Shown: piece after piece, positions 1 through 13,018 of the stretch
How positions within the stretch are numbered: position 1 is the stretch's first letter
Layout of the letters: each line of letters opens with the position of its first letter
Source: Cyathus striatus
Taxonomy: Eukaryota; Basidiomycota; Agaricomycetes; Agaricales; Nidulariaceae
Reading direction: 5' to 3'
Assembly (NCBI GenBank): GCA_025738555.1
Contig: JAOVFP010000006.1
Location: forward strand, 5,890,001-5,954,000
Length of the DNA: 64,000 bases
Program-made: the position numbers and the translations under genes
The notes under the pieces: generated by a model
The model's database searches: none
What the model saw: the letters and a program-made list of their open reading frames with translations, nothing else
What the model was told of the DNA's origin: nothing

Positions 1-545
1 ATTACTGCAATTTACCATTGATACAGTATATTACACTTGTTCTTTAGAATAGATTTCATTCATTAGAGGTATGTATTACTCATAGACCAATATTTACATT
101 CTGTAGAGTTTTGTACTCCGAGTAATGCATAGATTTCCTTATTAATATTCCATTATATCATGTCTGACTAATTGTTTAATATCATTCCTGTTGCCAAATA
201 AACAATTATATCGGTCTTAGAACATAACAAACACCTGTACAAGTCATGTGACTGATGCTAAAGCGGTCCATTTTAATGATTATATTCTCATTCCTTTATT
301 TCCAGGTTAGTGGTAGGTTGGACATTGGAGCACTTATACTGTATAAGTATATTTGTAGATGGTATATGACTATGAATATTAAGTCAATTTGTTGAGTGCT
401 TGCTATTAAATAGCAGTCCATGGATCTTTATTTATTATATGGGCTTCCTCAATGTGTTCAGCTTTAATGCTGAAAATGATAAAAATGCGCAAGCGGCGTC
501 ACATCGCTTTACCTAAAGTAAAGAAAGGAAAGGACAACTGGGCCC
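1..545. other. AT-rich sequence without a recognised gene
   Basis: I see no coding region, terminal repeat or RNA gene here. The sequence leads into the Ty3 gag remnant and may include its untranslated leader. I found no segment matching the Ty3 LTR at 62323-62774, so a 5' LTR of that family is not visible. Confidence 0.5.
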
Positions 546-547
546 AA

Positions 548-1426
548 TGATGGGTAGATACATTTTTAGGAGATCTGATCTTATTCAATGAAGAAAGATC
601 AAGATGGAGATCAAACCATAATGGAACAGAACCCACATATCAAGACACACAGAAGGTAGATATAGCGGCAACAGAAACTACCCCAGTGATCAAACATGAC
701 AGATTTGAACATCAATACCCATTCCCAAACTGGATGACATTCATAGAACAAATGCAATTCTTTTTCATTTCACAAGAAACCCAGAACAATGTGATCAAAC
801 AGATCAATAAAGTAGTTCAAGGAAACTGACCAATCAAAGATGATATGATCGACTTCATGCAATGGGTAAACCTATCAGAATTTGACAACACAGCCTTAGT
901 AGACAAATATCAATGTGAAATGCACCCACTTCTAGCCAGGAGACTCATGGAAGTCAGCAGACTAAAAGTCACTGACAAACTCATCATATGGATTGAAAAG
1001 GCTGCAGAATTTGAAAGGAATCGATGAGAGGCTAATTTAGGACAAATTCAACAAACACCTTGGTCTCAGACCCAGAACTTTGGATGACCACAGAACACCC
1101 CAAACACCAGAACACATCAAGAACAAAATATGCAAAGAACACCAGACCGATCTAATCTTACAGTTTCACAAGGAGGAAACCACATAGATCTCAATCAACT
1201 CAAAAAGGAAGGACATTGTTTTTATTGCAAGGAAAAAGGACACATGTCTAACACATGTCCCAAGAAACCTCACAGACCCTATGTACAACATAATGTAAAT
1301 ATGGACAATTCTATCCCTATAGCTTCAACTAGCCACATAGTAGAATTACCTGATGTAACTAAATTATCTGAAGAGCAATGTGCTCTACTTATTGCTCAAC
1401 TGGGTTTTCCCCAAGGCCAGCAGTAA
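548..1426 (+). pseudogene. Ty3-type retrotransposon Gag remnant
   Basis: One reading frame runs from about 548 to 1426 and encodes a retrotransposon Gag: a helical capsid-like part followed by a nucleocapsid CCHC zinc knuckle at about 1217-1258, of the form CFYC-KEKGH-MSNTC. Gag would package the element RNA into cytoplasmic particles. The frame is broken by TGA codons at 827, 1025 and 1082. All three are compatible with mutated CGA codons. No protease or polymerase follows; recognisable similarity stops near 1430. The call rests on the zinc knuckle and on the Gag-like block before it (WMTFIEQMQFFFISQETQN). Confidence 0.8.
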
Positions 1427-1430
1427 GGAC

Positions 1431-3416
1431 GAACTCACCAGCCTCTATTTACATACCTTATAATGTAGCAGTACCTATGATAGATCTGGAATCTAAATTT
1501 GTATCACTTCAAAAGGAATGATCTAAGCACAATGGGCAGACCTGACTTATCCTTCTGCCAAATATTTGTAAAATATACATATGATATGACATGTATTAAT
1601 CTCTACATTATTGCTTTAATATTTAACATATCCTATAGTATAATTGTCCAACTAATATCACATATATATTATAAACATTCTGCGGGTGAGAGCATTTAAG
1701 AAAGTGCTTGATTATTTAGAATATTTAGAAAATATAAAACAGTTACTCAATGGCATAATATATTGAAAAGTCCAACTTTAAATGTTTCCAAAATTTTCGT
1801 TAATTTATTTTCATTTTCAAGTAGTATTTTGGAAATTTTTCACCGCAGAATGTTTTACATATTCTTCGGAGAAGTGTTTACAAAATATTCTAATAATGTT
1901 TGCTTATCTAAGATGCTGATAGGAACAATCAGATCATTCGGGATGGTGCCAAGAGTGATCAAACTACCATCACAACCAACAATGCATCATCACATAGTGA
2001 CACATTTGAGTGGGAATGTAGAATCATTTCATAAGCTGCAACTAGTGATATTTATCAGAAGAGTGATGAGATCATGATTAAAGTTAGCAATGCAAGTACA
2101 AAATGCTAAATTACTCAGAAAAATGTAAATAATGTGCAAGTAACTTGGAAGTAACTGTAAATATACAAGACCAGTGTGCGGCTGTATTTGTTAATGGGTT
2201 CGTTCAGTCCTGAGAAACTCAATAGGCACTCCATATATTCAATAATGGTGTTATAATCACTTGAAATCAGTTGGACTGCTACTCAAATCTTTCTATGTTC
2301 TAATTTCTTTTCTAAGTGATTAAAAAATGTTGTTGCCTCATCCTACATACATTTCCCTATACAATTTTTGTTTCATTGCTTTATACATTTCATAATCAGT
2401 TGGAATGTGTCTTGCTTAATTTAATAGTTCTGACAAGCAGAAAGGTCTTGGTTTGTTAGGCTGGATCTTGAACTCAGAGCACCTTCCTTGTCCATTTGGC
2501 TTCCACTCAAATGCTAGTTGATGGACATTCGTCCATCTTCCAGTTCTAGTGAAGTATGATACAAATTGAACTGAAGGGAAAGTAACCTGAATTCACTGAG
2601 TGTACGTATGCCAGTTTAAGTAGGTAAAAAATGCAGTATGTATGGATGTCCCAGCTCCTTCCATACCTCCCATCCGTGTGGTGTCTCTATATTTTCATAA
2701 GTCAGGCTGCAAGACTGTAATAATTGTCTGGCATTGAAGGGAATGCGACTGATTATTTATTTAACTGCTGTGATATGCCAGTTAACAACTATCAGAAGAT
2801 CCAAGTAGTCCCAATATGAAGGCATTGGGCTAGCATACAGATTGTATCTAAGAGCCTATATATACTTTCCATAGGTGCCACTGGGGCATAGAGTGAATAA
2901 AGGATGAAAGGGAAGGAAAGGTAAATAAAACAAATGAAGAACTTATGAGCACTACCATGAATGCCTTTTCTCACTTAGCTCAAAACTTCTACTCACCATA
3001 GTATGTGCTTCCTTGCATGGAGTCGTGTAGCTGAACTAACTTGATGGAAGACTGAGGCTAAGGAAACCGCAAAGCCAACAGGTGTTGAGGCAGTTTGTCC
3101 AATCTGAGTCCATGAATCCGATAGGAGTAATAGTGTTGTCCCCACTGTCAGGCATGATTTTTGATTATATATAATGCATGCAAATGCACTGTATACCACA
3201 ATTAAAGAAATTGCACTGTCATGTCACATGACTGAATACTTCACACCATCACATGATATAATACACTACTAGTCAAATATACCCAATACCATACATGAAC
3301 AAACCAATACCTTACATGAACAAATAACTTTAAATCACCATTAAACATCATACACATATCAATAATTAATCACTTGCATAAACAATGCACTAACAAAGGA
3401 TAATATGACACTCTTT
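1431..3416. other. Intergenic AT-rich DNA
   Basis: Short open frames exist on both strands (for example 1763-2077 + and 2993-3199 -). None shows a family motif, splice structure or codon pattern that supports a gene. It may be decayed transposon DNA. Confidence 0.5.
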
Positions 3417-3690
3417 CATTGTGTTATTCACCTATTGTTGAAGACAATGAGAAAACTATTTATATACAACTCCATTGTTTTCAATACTATTGTTCATAAC
3501 TAATGAACTACATTGTGCTATTTACCCATTGTCTGAGGACAATGCAAAAACTATTTATATATGACACTATTGTTTTCACCACCATTGTTCATAATAAATG
3601 AACTGCATTGTACTGTTCATTTAATATTTGAAGACAATGTGGAACTATTTATATATAACTCCATTGTTTTTCACTGCCATTGTTCACACA
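3417..3690. repeat. Triple tandem repeat, 94-95 bp unit
   Basis: Three head-to-tail copies start with CATTGT at 3417, 3511 and 3606. Each has the same order of blocks: CATTGT, an ACAATG block, CTATTTATATA, CATTGTTTT and TTGTTCA. The third copy is slightly shorter. CATTGT and its complement ACAATG continue to occur densely to about 3910, so the triplet sits in a wider zone of inverted ATTGT/ACAAT words. Confidence 0.85.
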
Positions 3691-3960
3691 ATGGCAGATA
3701 GGTATCTATTGTTCACTACTCCATTGTTATAAAAATGGATTCCTATTGTTCTTGCCCAGAACAATGTAGCTCTTTATTTAGAACAATGTAATTCATTACA
3801 CATTGTTCTAACATAAGCTATTGTTCTCTGCTGACTAACCCTCAAATACCATTGTCCTGTACAGCCTCTGATCTAAAATTTACACTTGCACACTACTCAT
3901 TTTGGAGAACAATGTAGGATGGTAGAGTGGGAATTGGATTACTAAGCAGGTTGGGAAAAG

Positions 3961-4160
3961 GTATATAAGGAGAGCAGTTTGGCAGTAGATAGATAGCTAC
4001 CCACCCCCTAGTAGTCTCACCCATTTGTCATTAGTCATCAGTTATTAGTACAGTTTTATCAGCACAGCCAGTCCAGTCAGAAATAGTATCAGTATCAGCA
4101 ACAGTAAACAGATCAGTAACAGTCAGAGTAACAGTAACAGAATAATAAGCAGATCATAGG
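3961..4160 (+). promoter_or_regulatory. TATA-containing LTR-like or promoter-like block
   Basis: A good TATA box (GTATATAAGG) at 3961-3970 is followed by a stretch rich in CAGTA/AGTAACAG words to about 4145. This resembles the U3/R part of a fungal LTR, or a promoter pointing right. No matching second LTR or coding region was found, so the assignment is tentative. Confidence 0.35.
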
Positions 4161-4441
4161 TCAAGTTCTAAGCAAGTTGAACATTGATCTATACAACATA
4201 CACATTATAAATAGCATTAGGTCTATAGTGTGTACTATACCCCTTTCATTGTACTTGACATTGTATACAGCCTTTGCTGTACAATATCCTTCACACTCAG
4301 TTCTATACAATTCATACAGTTTTTGCTGTACAAGATCACCCATTAAATTTCCAAGAATATCCTCACTAAATATTTCCTGACACTCAGGTGTTGTAACACG
4401 AACAAAGTCAATTCCTGTTAGCACCTTAGATTAACTAAATC

Positions 4442-4729
4442 TTAAATGACACCACCTAGGGTAAGTTGTATATTTTGCATTTCCTTGAAGTATTGAATGA
4501 TGCATAAAGCTGTGTTCTTGGAATTGAATGATAATTTATCTGGGCAGTGGAGCTTGAGACCAGGTTCCATGAGTGTGCTAACCGAACTCATGTTGATTTG
4601 TCCAAATTGTGATACTATCTTATCTATTAGATTGGTCTGAGAGAGAAATACCTTACGGTTCAGACCATCCCATGTCACCCCTATACCAATAATGTGCTTA
4701 ACATCACCAAGATCAGAGATAACCCCCAC
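4442..4729 (-). pseudogene. Copia-type reverse transcriptase fragment
   Basis: The minus-strand frame resembles the C-terminal part of Ty1/Copia reverse transcriptase. It has a block of the kind DLGDVKHIIGIGVTWD, then FLSQTNLIDKIVSQFG and VSTLMEPGLKL, in the order usual for Copia Pol. Only about 95 residues remain. The polymerase catalytic motif, integrase and RNase H are not visible. The fragment lies next to the TATA-containing block at 3961, which points the other way, so the two need not belong to one element. Confidence 0.75.
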
Positions 4730-5945
4730 TGCATATCATTCCCATGCACCTGCTCCGCTGATCGTGGTATCCTGCCCCCATGCCCATTGTTTCTCATGCA
4801 CATCCTACCATGGCATTATAACACCCTACCATCCATCCTGTAGAGTAGTCAATCTGCTCTATCCAATTATTATCATTATTCATCTTTGTTTGGAATGCAA
4901 TGTCATTGGTAAACAACTTTGTCAGTGCCAAAATCACATTGGTGCACAAAGTACACTCCAGTTCTTAACATTTACTTCCCTGCCACCATTTCTACCATTG
5001 GTGATGGTATTTTTTATTTGACCATTTTCATTATATGGTAACTAACATCTTCTATTCTTGTAGATGCCCAAGAGGATCCCACCTATTTGACATCCCAAGT
5101 ATGAAGAAAAGTTAGCAACCTACAAAGTATGTGTTTAATTTTTCTCCTTTTTTGAGCTAATGTGTACATAGTGTGGAAACTGTGTCATGATACTAATCGA
5201 TCAAAGATACCACAGAGGTCATAGACTTGGACCAATATGGAGGTCAGGAATGGTGGACAAAATTATTGAACATAAAAAGAAAAAATATAAAATAAGTGAT
5301 TCATTTCTATTACTAGTACTCGATACTTACTTACATATCGAATTCTATCAGTACCTCAAGTTTGTCGTCCAGACTGGAAAGCATACATATTGCTCAGTAG
5401 GCTGGGATCATATTTGTTACCCTGTATAGTAAGTACTTTCATTTTATATTCTCCCAGTCCTCAACTTCCTATAGGACTCTATTATATTTTTTTGATATGT
5501 ATTCACATATTATAACACTTTATATATGTCAGAGAGATGATCCATAAAGCTCAACAGAAGTACAGTTGAATGAGGTTGGATTTACAGTCTGATGAGTGTG
5601 GGGATAAAAACGGAGATTTCCGATGCTGCAAAAAGTTATCAAAACAATCCATTTCTCTAACATATCTAAAGTGTTATAATATGTGAATACATAGCATATA
5701 AAAATATAATAGATTTATCTTTAAAATAGTGAAAAATGAACCAATTCTGAGTTTATGGTGACACTTAAGTATGGCACTCCAAATTACAGTGCAGGCTTTA
5801 CATAACTACAGTGAATTTATTAATAGACTTGGATGGAGCATCATACATCATACTACCAAGAAATTGTGATGCCGCTAAGTAAGAAATCAGTTAAAAAGTC
5901 TGCATTTACAACAATCCCAACATTTATCCCGCTAATGACTATGAT
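4730..5945. other. No assigned gene; weak exon-like pieces
   Basis: A possible exon start lies at about 5064 (+), after a TTCTTGTAG acceptor. It reads MPKRIPPI, an in-frame TGA, then HPKYEEKLATYK. A second open piece at 5187-5429 begins MILIDQRYHRGHRLGPIW. I recognise neither and cannot link them convincingly. The rest is AT-rich without motifs. Confidence 0.25.
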
Positions 5946-8900
5946 TCATTCTTCCAAATAATGAAGATAAGTGGTGATGAAAAGTACTAATAATGCATGT
6001 TTGCTCACTCTGTTTAATGATAATATGACCTTCACTGGTTTAGAAGTCACAGGATCACCATAAGGACACATAACAACATGGCAAATAACATCCTCTTCAG
6101 CGATGATGAAGATATTGTCATCGAAATCACTGTATGTCAGCTGAACCTGTAACAATGGATTCAGGCAGTAGGGATCCAGATGTTCATCAACTTGGGAAAG
6201 TTCACAATATTTCCTAACAGTAAGAAAATATTCCACTTTATGACCTTCACATAACTGTTGTTTATGAACAAATATTTTCTCGATTTGTCCAGCAACTGCA
6301 TGGTTATTAGTTCTGAATAATATTTGAGAGTTTCCTGCTGACTCTTGTGCCATACAGTTGTGTGGTGGGCATATTGAAAACCAGCAGTCTTCCTGTTTAG
6401 CATCATGAGAAACTCTTCGTATTCTCCATTGGAAAGAGTACTGACACTCTTGTTCTCATACCACACAGCTTGTTGTATAAGTTTGCCACTTGCCCCAAGT
6501 GCAAGAAGATCACTTGTCAGTGTTCCCTTCAACTCTGTTCCAAGATATTGCTTAAAAGCAGGCTTTAGTTGCTCTAGCATGTCTGGGATGCCTTCACAAG
6601 TCATCAAGGCCTTAATATTTCCTCCACGGCAAAAAATTCTTAAAAATGCTAACTCTAGCTTGCCTAATTATATTTCAAGAGCTTTCAGAATGTATTTAGT
6701 ATAATTTAAAATAACAATGAACCGAATTTGCTATTGGTGTTCATTTTTTGTATTATACCATTGTATCATTCAAATGCAAATGTCCACCAACCATGCACTG
6801 GTCCAAAATTTCTCATGCATTTAGCCAGATGTAAGCTGAGGTGATGATTCAGTTTCAGTTCTTCAGTGGAGAATAGAACTATAAAAGAACTTAAATAGGA
6901 ATGTAGATGTTTTTCCACAATCTGGATATTTTTCTCTGAAATCGACCACATGGTACTCCACCTGATGGCAATGACCAAGTCAATGAAGTTTTTCAATAAC
7001 TCTTTATGCTGAGGAGATGCTTCCTCTCGGCCCCACAGGCGAGTGAGGGTAATTACCAGACACACCATACAGAGAGTCCTCCACTGGTCTGCAATCAATT
7101 TTCCACCTTTCCTTGTGCCTAATTCCTGAGGGGGCCTGGTAAGCCAGGAAGGAAAAGTCATGTTCTTGATATCTGTTGTGATCTCTGTGATCACTGCCTG
7201 ATTCAAAATTATTGGTCTCTCTCCTGGAAGAGGGAGGTTGTAGATGGGTACTGTGTGAGCCATGGGTACCTTGATTTCAATGTTGGGGTTCTCTACATGC
7301 TAAGTGATAAAATTAATGAAAATTAGGAAGAAATGGTACAAGTCAGATGTACCCATTTTATGAGTGCTTCTACCAGCTCTTTGCTCAGGGGGTTTGATTT
7401 CTTGATGTAAACTGAATTCTTGCGAACAAAGGCAGCTATTTAGGTCTTTTGATGTTCAAGGATAGCACTTCTTGATAACATCTGTATTCCTCAAAGCACT
7501 TTCTCGATTTCTTCCTTTTGTTTCTCAGGGGAATGTGAAAGCATGCATTTGTTGGGAGTGACACTGTTATCCATTCCCCATGAAACATGGCAGTGATTTT
7601 GTAGAATTCCAAGAAATAGATTATGCATAGAATCTACCATAGTGTATTGCATTGGATCCCAATATGAGAGGCATAAGAGTTCAGACCACCATATACCGGA
7701 TTCTTGTAGCCCAATAAGACGTGTTTCATGATTCAGAGCATCTCAATATTTGTGTGAAGCTGCTAGATGTTCCTCGCATGTGTGGCATTCCCAGGTTTTG
7801 TAATTTAAATTGCTAATATTGCTTTGAAGTAACTTGCAGAAGGAACAAAAGCGGTGTGCTGTATGAGATACAAATCCTGAAACCTTCTGTAGAGCAGGAA
7901 GGTCAGACACCACTATGAGTAGAGCACATCATACAAGATATGTATAATGATGTGAGGCTGGCCATTTAAATTGAATCCCAGGACTCCATAACTTTAGCAA
8001 TAATTCAACCAAAGGACATAGTATGTGATTCATTGCATTGACATCTGGTTCATTTGGACCTGGAATTATGCCAACCAGATAGACATTTTCTATCCTATAA
8101 TGTAGATGGATGGGCAAATTCGTACAAACCATATATATTCCGCCAACAGAGCTGTGTTTTCCCGCCTGCTTTCGACTGAATGGATTGAACCAGTCAATGT
8201 TAAGAGTAAAGCTGAGACATAACTCACCCTCAGTACTATTGAAAAAAAAATTCTATCAGGCCCTAAAAATGAGTGATAGGTGGTGCCATCGAATACATCT
8301 TTTCTGATAGCTGGAGGATTGCCTTGAATATTTGGTATATTTTTCAACTTATCTATGTATCCTGGCCTTGACAGGATTCGGGCTATCCAAGACTCCATGG
8401 GCTGATACCCATAGGGCATGATTGGCACAGAAGCTGTACCCCGATCCTTTTTCCATAATATATCTGCCCTGCAAAGATCATCCCCAGGAAATGCTTGAAA
8501 TGTACAAGTTCCAGGATACATATCTACACCCAGATCCGAGGAACATGGAGGATATAATGTGTAACATTTAGGACAGCATGCATATGTTATGACATCAGGA
8601 TTGAGCTCGAATTTGTCCATCGCAGTGCATATGTCAATCGGAAAGCTAGAGGCCCCACCTATTATCTTTAAAGGGTTTCCTTGGGTGGGTTTGAACAATC
8701 CAAGCTTCTGCACATAAGTAATACAGGAGCTTGCCACAATTAATTGCAAAGCTACGAGAAGGAAATTGCTACCAGGGTGAGCTAAACCTGATAATAGATG
8801 AAGAATAACCAGTGTCGCAAGACATGCTAGCAGTGGTCCAGGTATGGCTTCCATGTGAGACCAATGTCAATGAAAGTGTGCTTTGCTAAAATGAGCTTGA

Positions 8901-9057
8901 AACGTTAAGATGAAATAAATTAATTCTCACTGCAATCAATGATTTGAGGAATCTGTGAGTTCTCTCCATTTTTCATGGTGCACCAGTGCTTCCACACTGT
9001 TTGTATTGAATCATTCAAGGTTGGCAGATGATTTTGCATATCTTGTGTGATTTTCAA

Positions 9058-10506
9058 GGGGTGTCAGCCAATTTGATCATAAAAAGCCCTGGCTTTCGAG
9101 CTCTTTACACTTAGCCATGTGTTCTGTACAGATCTGCGTGGAATCCATGCGGAATCCATATGGAATTTTCGGAGTCCATGCGGAATCTGCACAGATTTTT
9201 TTCATTTTGGCAGAGGTTTTTTTGGGTCTGTACAGATTCCACACAGATTCCGAAAATTCCGTACGGATTATGCAGAATTCCTCGGAATTCCACATTACAG
9301 ACCTGAAAATTCTGTACAGATGCTGTACAGAATCTGTACAGAATTTTATTGTACTTATTTCCTTGCATGTGACACTCTGCATTAAGCGTGACACTAGGTG
9401 TTGAGTGTGATACTAGGTGTTGAGTGTGACACTAGGTGTTGAGTGTGACACTATACATTAAATGTGACACTATAAGCGTGACACTAGGTGTTGAGTGTGA
9501 CACTATACATTAAATGTGACATGATAAATGTGACACTAGGTGTTGAGTGTGATACTAGGTGTTGAGTGTGATACTAGGTGTTGAGTGTGACTAAGCGTGA
9601 CACTAAGTGTTGAGTGTAACTAAGCATTGAGTGTGACACTAAGCATTGAGTGTGACACTAAGCGTTGAGTGTGACACTAAGCGTTGAGTGTGACACTATA
9701 CATTGAGTGTGACACTATACATTAAACATGACACTATGCATTAAGTGTGACACTATACATTAAACATAACACTATACATTAAGCATGACACAAAGTATTG
9801 AGTGTGACACTATGCATTAAGCATAACACTAAGTGATGAGTGTGACACTATACATTAAGCATAACACTATGCATTAAGTATGATACTATGCATTGAGAAT
9901 GATACTATATATTAAGTGTATCATGGATTTTGTATAGTGTGACACTTTTCACCTAGGGTTACACTTGACATGTGTGACAAGGCAGCAATGCATAAATCCA
10001 CACAGAATCCATGCAGAATATGTATGGAATCCATATAGAATAATCACCTCTAATAATAATAATAGCTACTATATAAATTCTGTATGGATCCGCATGGAAT
10101 CCACACAGATCCGTACGGAATTTTCGGATTCCATGTGGATTCCGTACAGATCCATACAGACCTCTTGGGGGAGTGTAAATTACTGTGGCTTTCTGTGATC
10201 ACCATGATCACAAAAAGCCATACACCCTTGAAAGGCTTAATGATCACCTATGATCACCTATACATTTACTAGTAATAATTATAAGCCAATACACCCTTGA
10301 AAGGCTTAATGATCACCTATGATCACTTATACATTCATTAGTACCAATAATATGCTAATACTCTTGAAACACTATATGACCACCTATGATCACCTATGAT
10401 CACATATACATCCACTAGTACCTCATAGATTCATTAGTAAATATATAATAGTAGGTGATCATCAAAAGCCAGGGCTTTTTATGATCAAATTGGCTGACAC
10501 TCATGG
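9058..10506. mobile_element. 1.45-kb non-autonomous TIR element, 8-bp target duplication
   Basis: The ends are inverted repeats of about 35 bp. They carry GTGTCAGCCAATTTG next to TGATCATAAAAAGCCCTGG at the left, with the complement at 10470-10500. ATTTTCAA is duplicated at 9050-9057 and 10507-10514; a shared preceding G makes 9 identical bases. The inside has no gene. It holds palindromic subterminal blocks rich in GGAATCC/TTCCGNA words (9117-9350, 10000-10170), a 19-bp satellite (9370-9960), and TGATCACC repeats (10190-10460). The TIR is nearly the same as that of the 16.58-kb KDZ element, so mobilisation by that transposase is likely. It sits inside the Tnp2 gene. Confidence 0.9.
9370..9960. 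repeat. 19-bp minisatellite, about 30 copies
   Basis: The unit is close to GTGTGACACTAGGTGTTGA, with variants such as ...CTATACATTAA and ...CTAAGCATTGA. Copies are in direct tandem with increasing divergence to the right. It forms the core of the 1.45-kb TIR element. Confidence 0.9.
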
Positions 10507-11225
10507 ATTTTCAACTTCACTGATTCAAGCTTGATATCATCTGGATAAATTGCTTCTTCACCAAGGGAAGTTATTGCATTCTCGATTCAGAGCTTATGAA
10601 GACTAAACACATGATTTCTCTTAAAAAATATTTCAGGAATCACATTCTCAGTACTTTCACCATCTTCATTTTCAAATGTAATATCAGAATAAGTGAATGA
10701 ATAGCTTTGATGCTCGAATTCTTCTTGATAGGTACAGATCAGGACAAGCATGTTGGTGCCTACGTGCTGTTTAGAATAATATACATACATGTAGAGAAAG
10801 TATCTTATGTCTTTGTTCTAGGGTAGGTAGGAAATCATTCCAAGATATGTTCAGTGCAGGTTGGTCTGTACATTGTTTATACAATATTAATAAAAATTGT
10901 ATACATGAAAGACTAGTGCTCACCTCCTTCTGGAGCACAAGGTGTATCATTATTTGCCTCCCTTTCATAGTTCCCAGCAAATCCTTCAACTACATCTATG
11001 TCCATCTGATCGTCTCTGATCCATCTGGTAGAAAATAAGGGGTTATCGGCTGCAGCAGGCTGTCCTTGGCCAATTGTTGTGTTCATGACAGCATCACTAA
11101 ATTCCTCTCAGAATGTTGCCTCTAAGTTATTTTTCTGCCATTTAGTGAAATTCTTTTGATGAATCACCCAAACTCCTCGCTTTAGTATCAATCCTGGCAC
11201 CCTTTCTTGGACTCTGCATCAAACA

Positions 11226-13018
11226 CTGTATGTTGAGTACAGACGTTATGAAATAAAAACAGATTGAATATGCTATCAACTTGGATTGAATTCAGGTTGC
11301 AGTGATTAGTGACTAGGAAGCAGTGGGGGAGGAATTCAATATTGGGTAAACCCAATTGCTGTTATTGAGGGTTCAATAAAGATGCCAAGAACTCCAGAGT
11401 TGATGTGCAATATTGATAACAAAGATTGTCATATGATAGATATCAACAGAAGTTCGTTAGGGTTGGGTGCATATGGTACAATAACAGATAACATGGGAAT
11501 TGCATGAACATCAAGAATGCTCCACGACCTGCTCTGACTGGCTACAGTCTACATATGACCAGACAATTTCAACAGTTACACTGATATTATCAACCTAGAA
11601 CCTTAAAGTACCATAGCAAAAACAAACCTACATCTCCTGCACTTCCGGATACCAAAAAATTTATCTTCAGCACATTTTATTTGTAGCCATGCAGGAAGCT
11701 GTTTGCACCCAGGGACTCTGGATTTAATGAAACACATGTGCTTTGATGATTATCAGATTCATAGGCTTGCCTCGGTTAGAAGGCTTGCACCGGTAACTCC
11801 AGTACATCAACATATTTCAATAACCATGTGTTTATTGAAACAAGTGTGTGTCTTGTGTGTGTCCCTACATAACAGTAACTATCTTGAAGCATCCACTTGG
11901 TCTCGTTATAGATACAATACATTAGTATACAACTTGAATACAGACTCATCTTTCATATATCTACACTGGATGTGATTTCTCCACCATACAGGAATTCTCT
12001 CACTCGCCAGTTTGTAACTACTGTCACCAAGGCATACAAGTCTTCACAGCAAATATTTTTTTATAGCGCTCTTTCACTTGTCAAATAGATGTAAAGATCT
12101 AACATATTTGCCATCACAGTATTTAGGCGCATGATCACATGTTTTTATATGCCGTTAGGGAGCCATATCTGAGGAATCACAACCAGCATACTCAGAAATC
12201 AAGCCTTGCATTACAACATTTCGCCATGAAGTATCATCGAGTTCGGACCACGAAGGCAGGAACACGTCAAAATTCAACCGCATTTGGATAAATTTGGATA
12301 ATTTGAATGGTATCTGCACTTCAAAGCGCATCACCAAGTGGTATGTTGATGATAATACACTTGCTCCCTCTTCCATCGCATGATGTGAAGAACCTTGTGG
12401 CTTGCCGGCATGGTAAAGAAAACACTTCTTCCTTGCCACAAAGATGATTTGTCTCCCTGTTGTAGAGATGATGCTCTTGTACATAAACACATTGATATAT
12501 TCAACCATCCTACATGGGTTACTTGAACTCTACTGTCTAGATTATCTGGCATAAATATAATAAATATAAATCGCACCAAAAGTTAAAATGATACCTTTCT
12601 TTATATTCCTAATGAAATATACATGAATCATCATTCTGTAAATAACTGTGTGGGTCTCAAAAATTGTGTTGCTCTCCAAATGTTTGTGCTATAGAAAGAG
12701 TTTTCGCTCAGTTGAAATGTTTGCGCTCACATCAAAAAGTTCTTGCACACCTTACAAAAAGAGCACTTTGACCATCATATCAAGAATGTAGTTGTGACAT
12801 TACCAAACAATATACATGTAGATCGTGTAAATACTATACATATGTCAATCTGAAGCCCATTGAGAATGCAGACTAGATTTTGTCCATCTGATCAGAATAT
12901 ACATATACCTGTATGCAAATCTCCTCTCATATTATTTGTGTAGTATAGTATAGTATATCATATTAATTCCAATAGTGATTATGGTCAAAGATATAGGTAT
13001 ATCTCGAAATGCTATGTG
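11226..13018. other. Unassigned stretch with a possible minus-strand coding remnant
   Basis: Overlapping minus-strand frames at 12155-12579 contain ISTTGRQIIFVARKKCFLYH and FKLSKFIQMRLNFDVFLPSW, which look protein-like, but I do not recognise a family. They could be a last exon of a neighbour or a decayed gene. The remaining sequence shows nothing clear. Confidence 0.25.

Larger units (their letters stand above)
5946..11225 (-). pseudogene. Tnp2-type (CACTA-like) transposase gene, degenerate and interrupted
   Basis: Minus-strand blocks in order match a fungal Tnp2-type transposase of CACTA-like elements. They are an N-terminal hydrophobic segment and a cysteine pair region (YACCPKCYTLYPPC) at 8854-8090; a NLPIHLHYRIENVYLVGIIP block at 8132-7929; the core WDPMQYTMVDSMHNLFLG near 7590-7660; a GKLIADQWRTLCMVCL block ending FGPVHGWW at 7263-6766; and a C-terminal domain at 6607-5946. 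Several in-frame stops and frame changes lie between them, so it is a pseudogene, although some breaks are probably introns. The upstream part (about 11225-10515) continues across a 1.45-kb element at 9058-10506. The coding frame joins smoothly on either side of that insertion. The family name comes from motif recognition. Plavaka-like relatives cannot be excluded. Confidence 0.8.

Noticed and set aside
9077..10272. Overlapping frames rich in ICTES/RMDS-type words on both strands
   Set aside because: They are translations of palindromic subterminal repeats of the 1.45-kb element, present on both strands at once.
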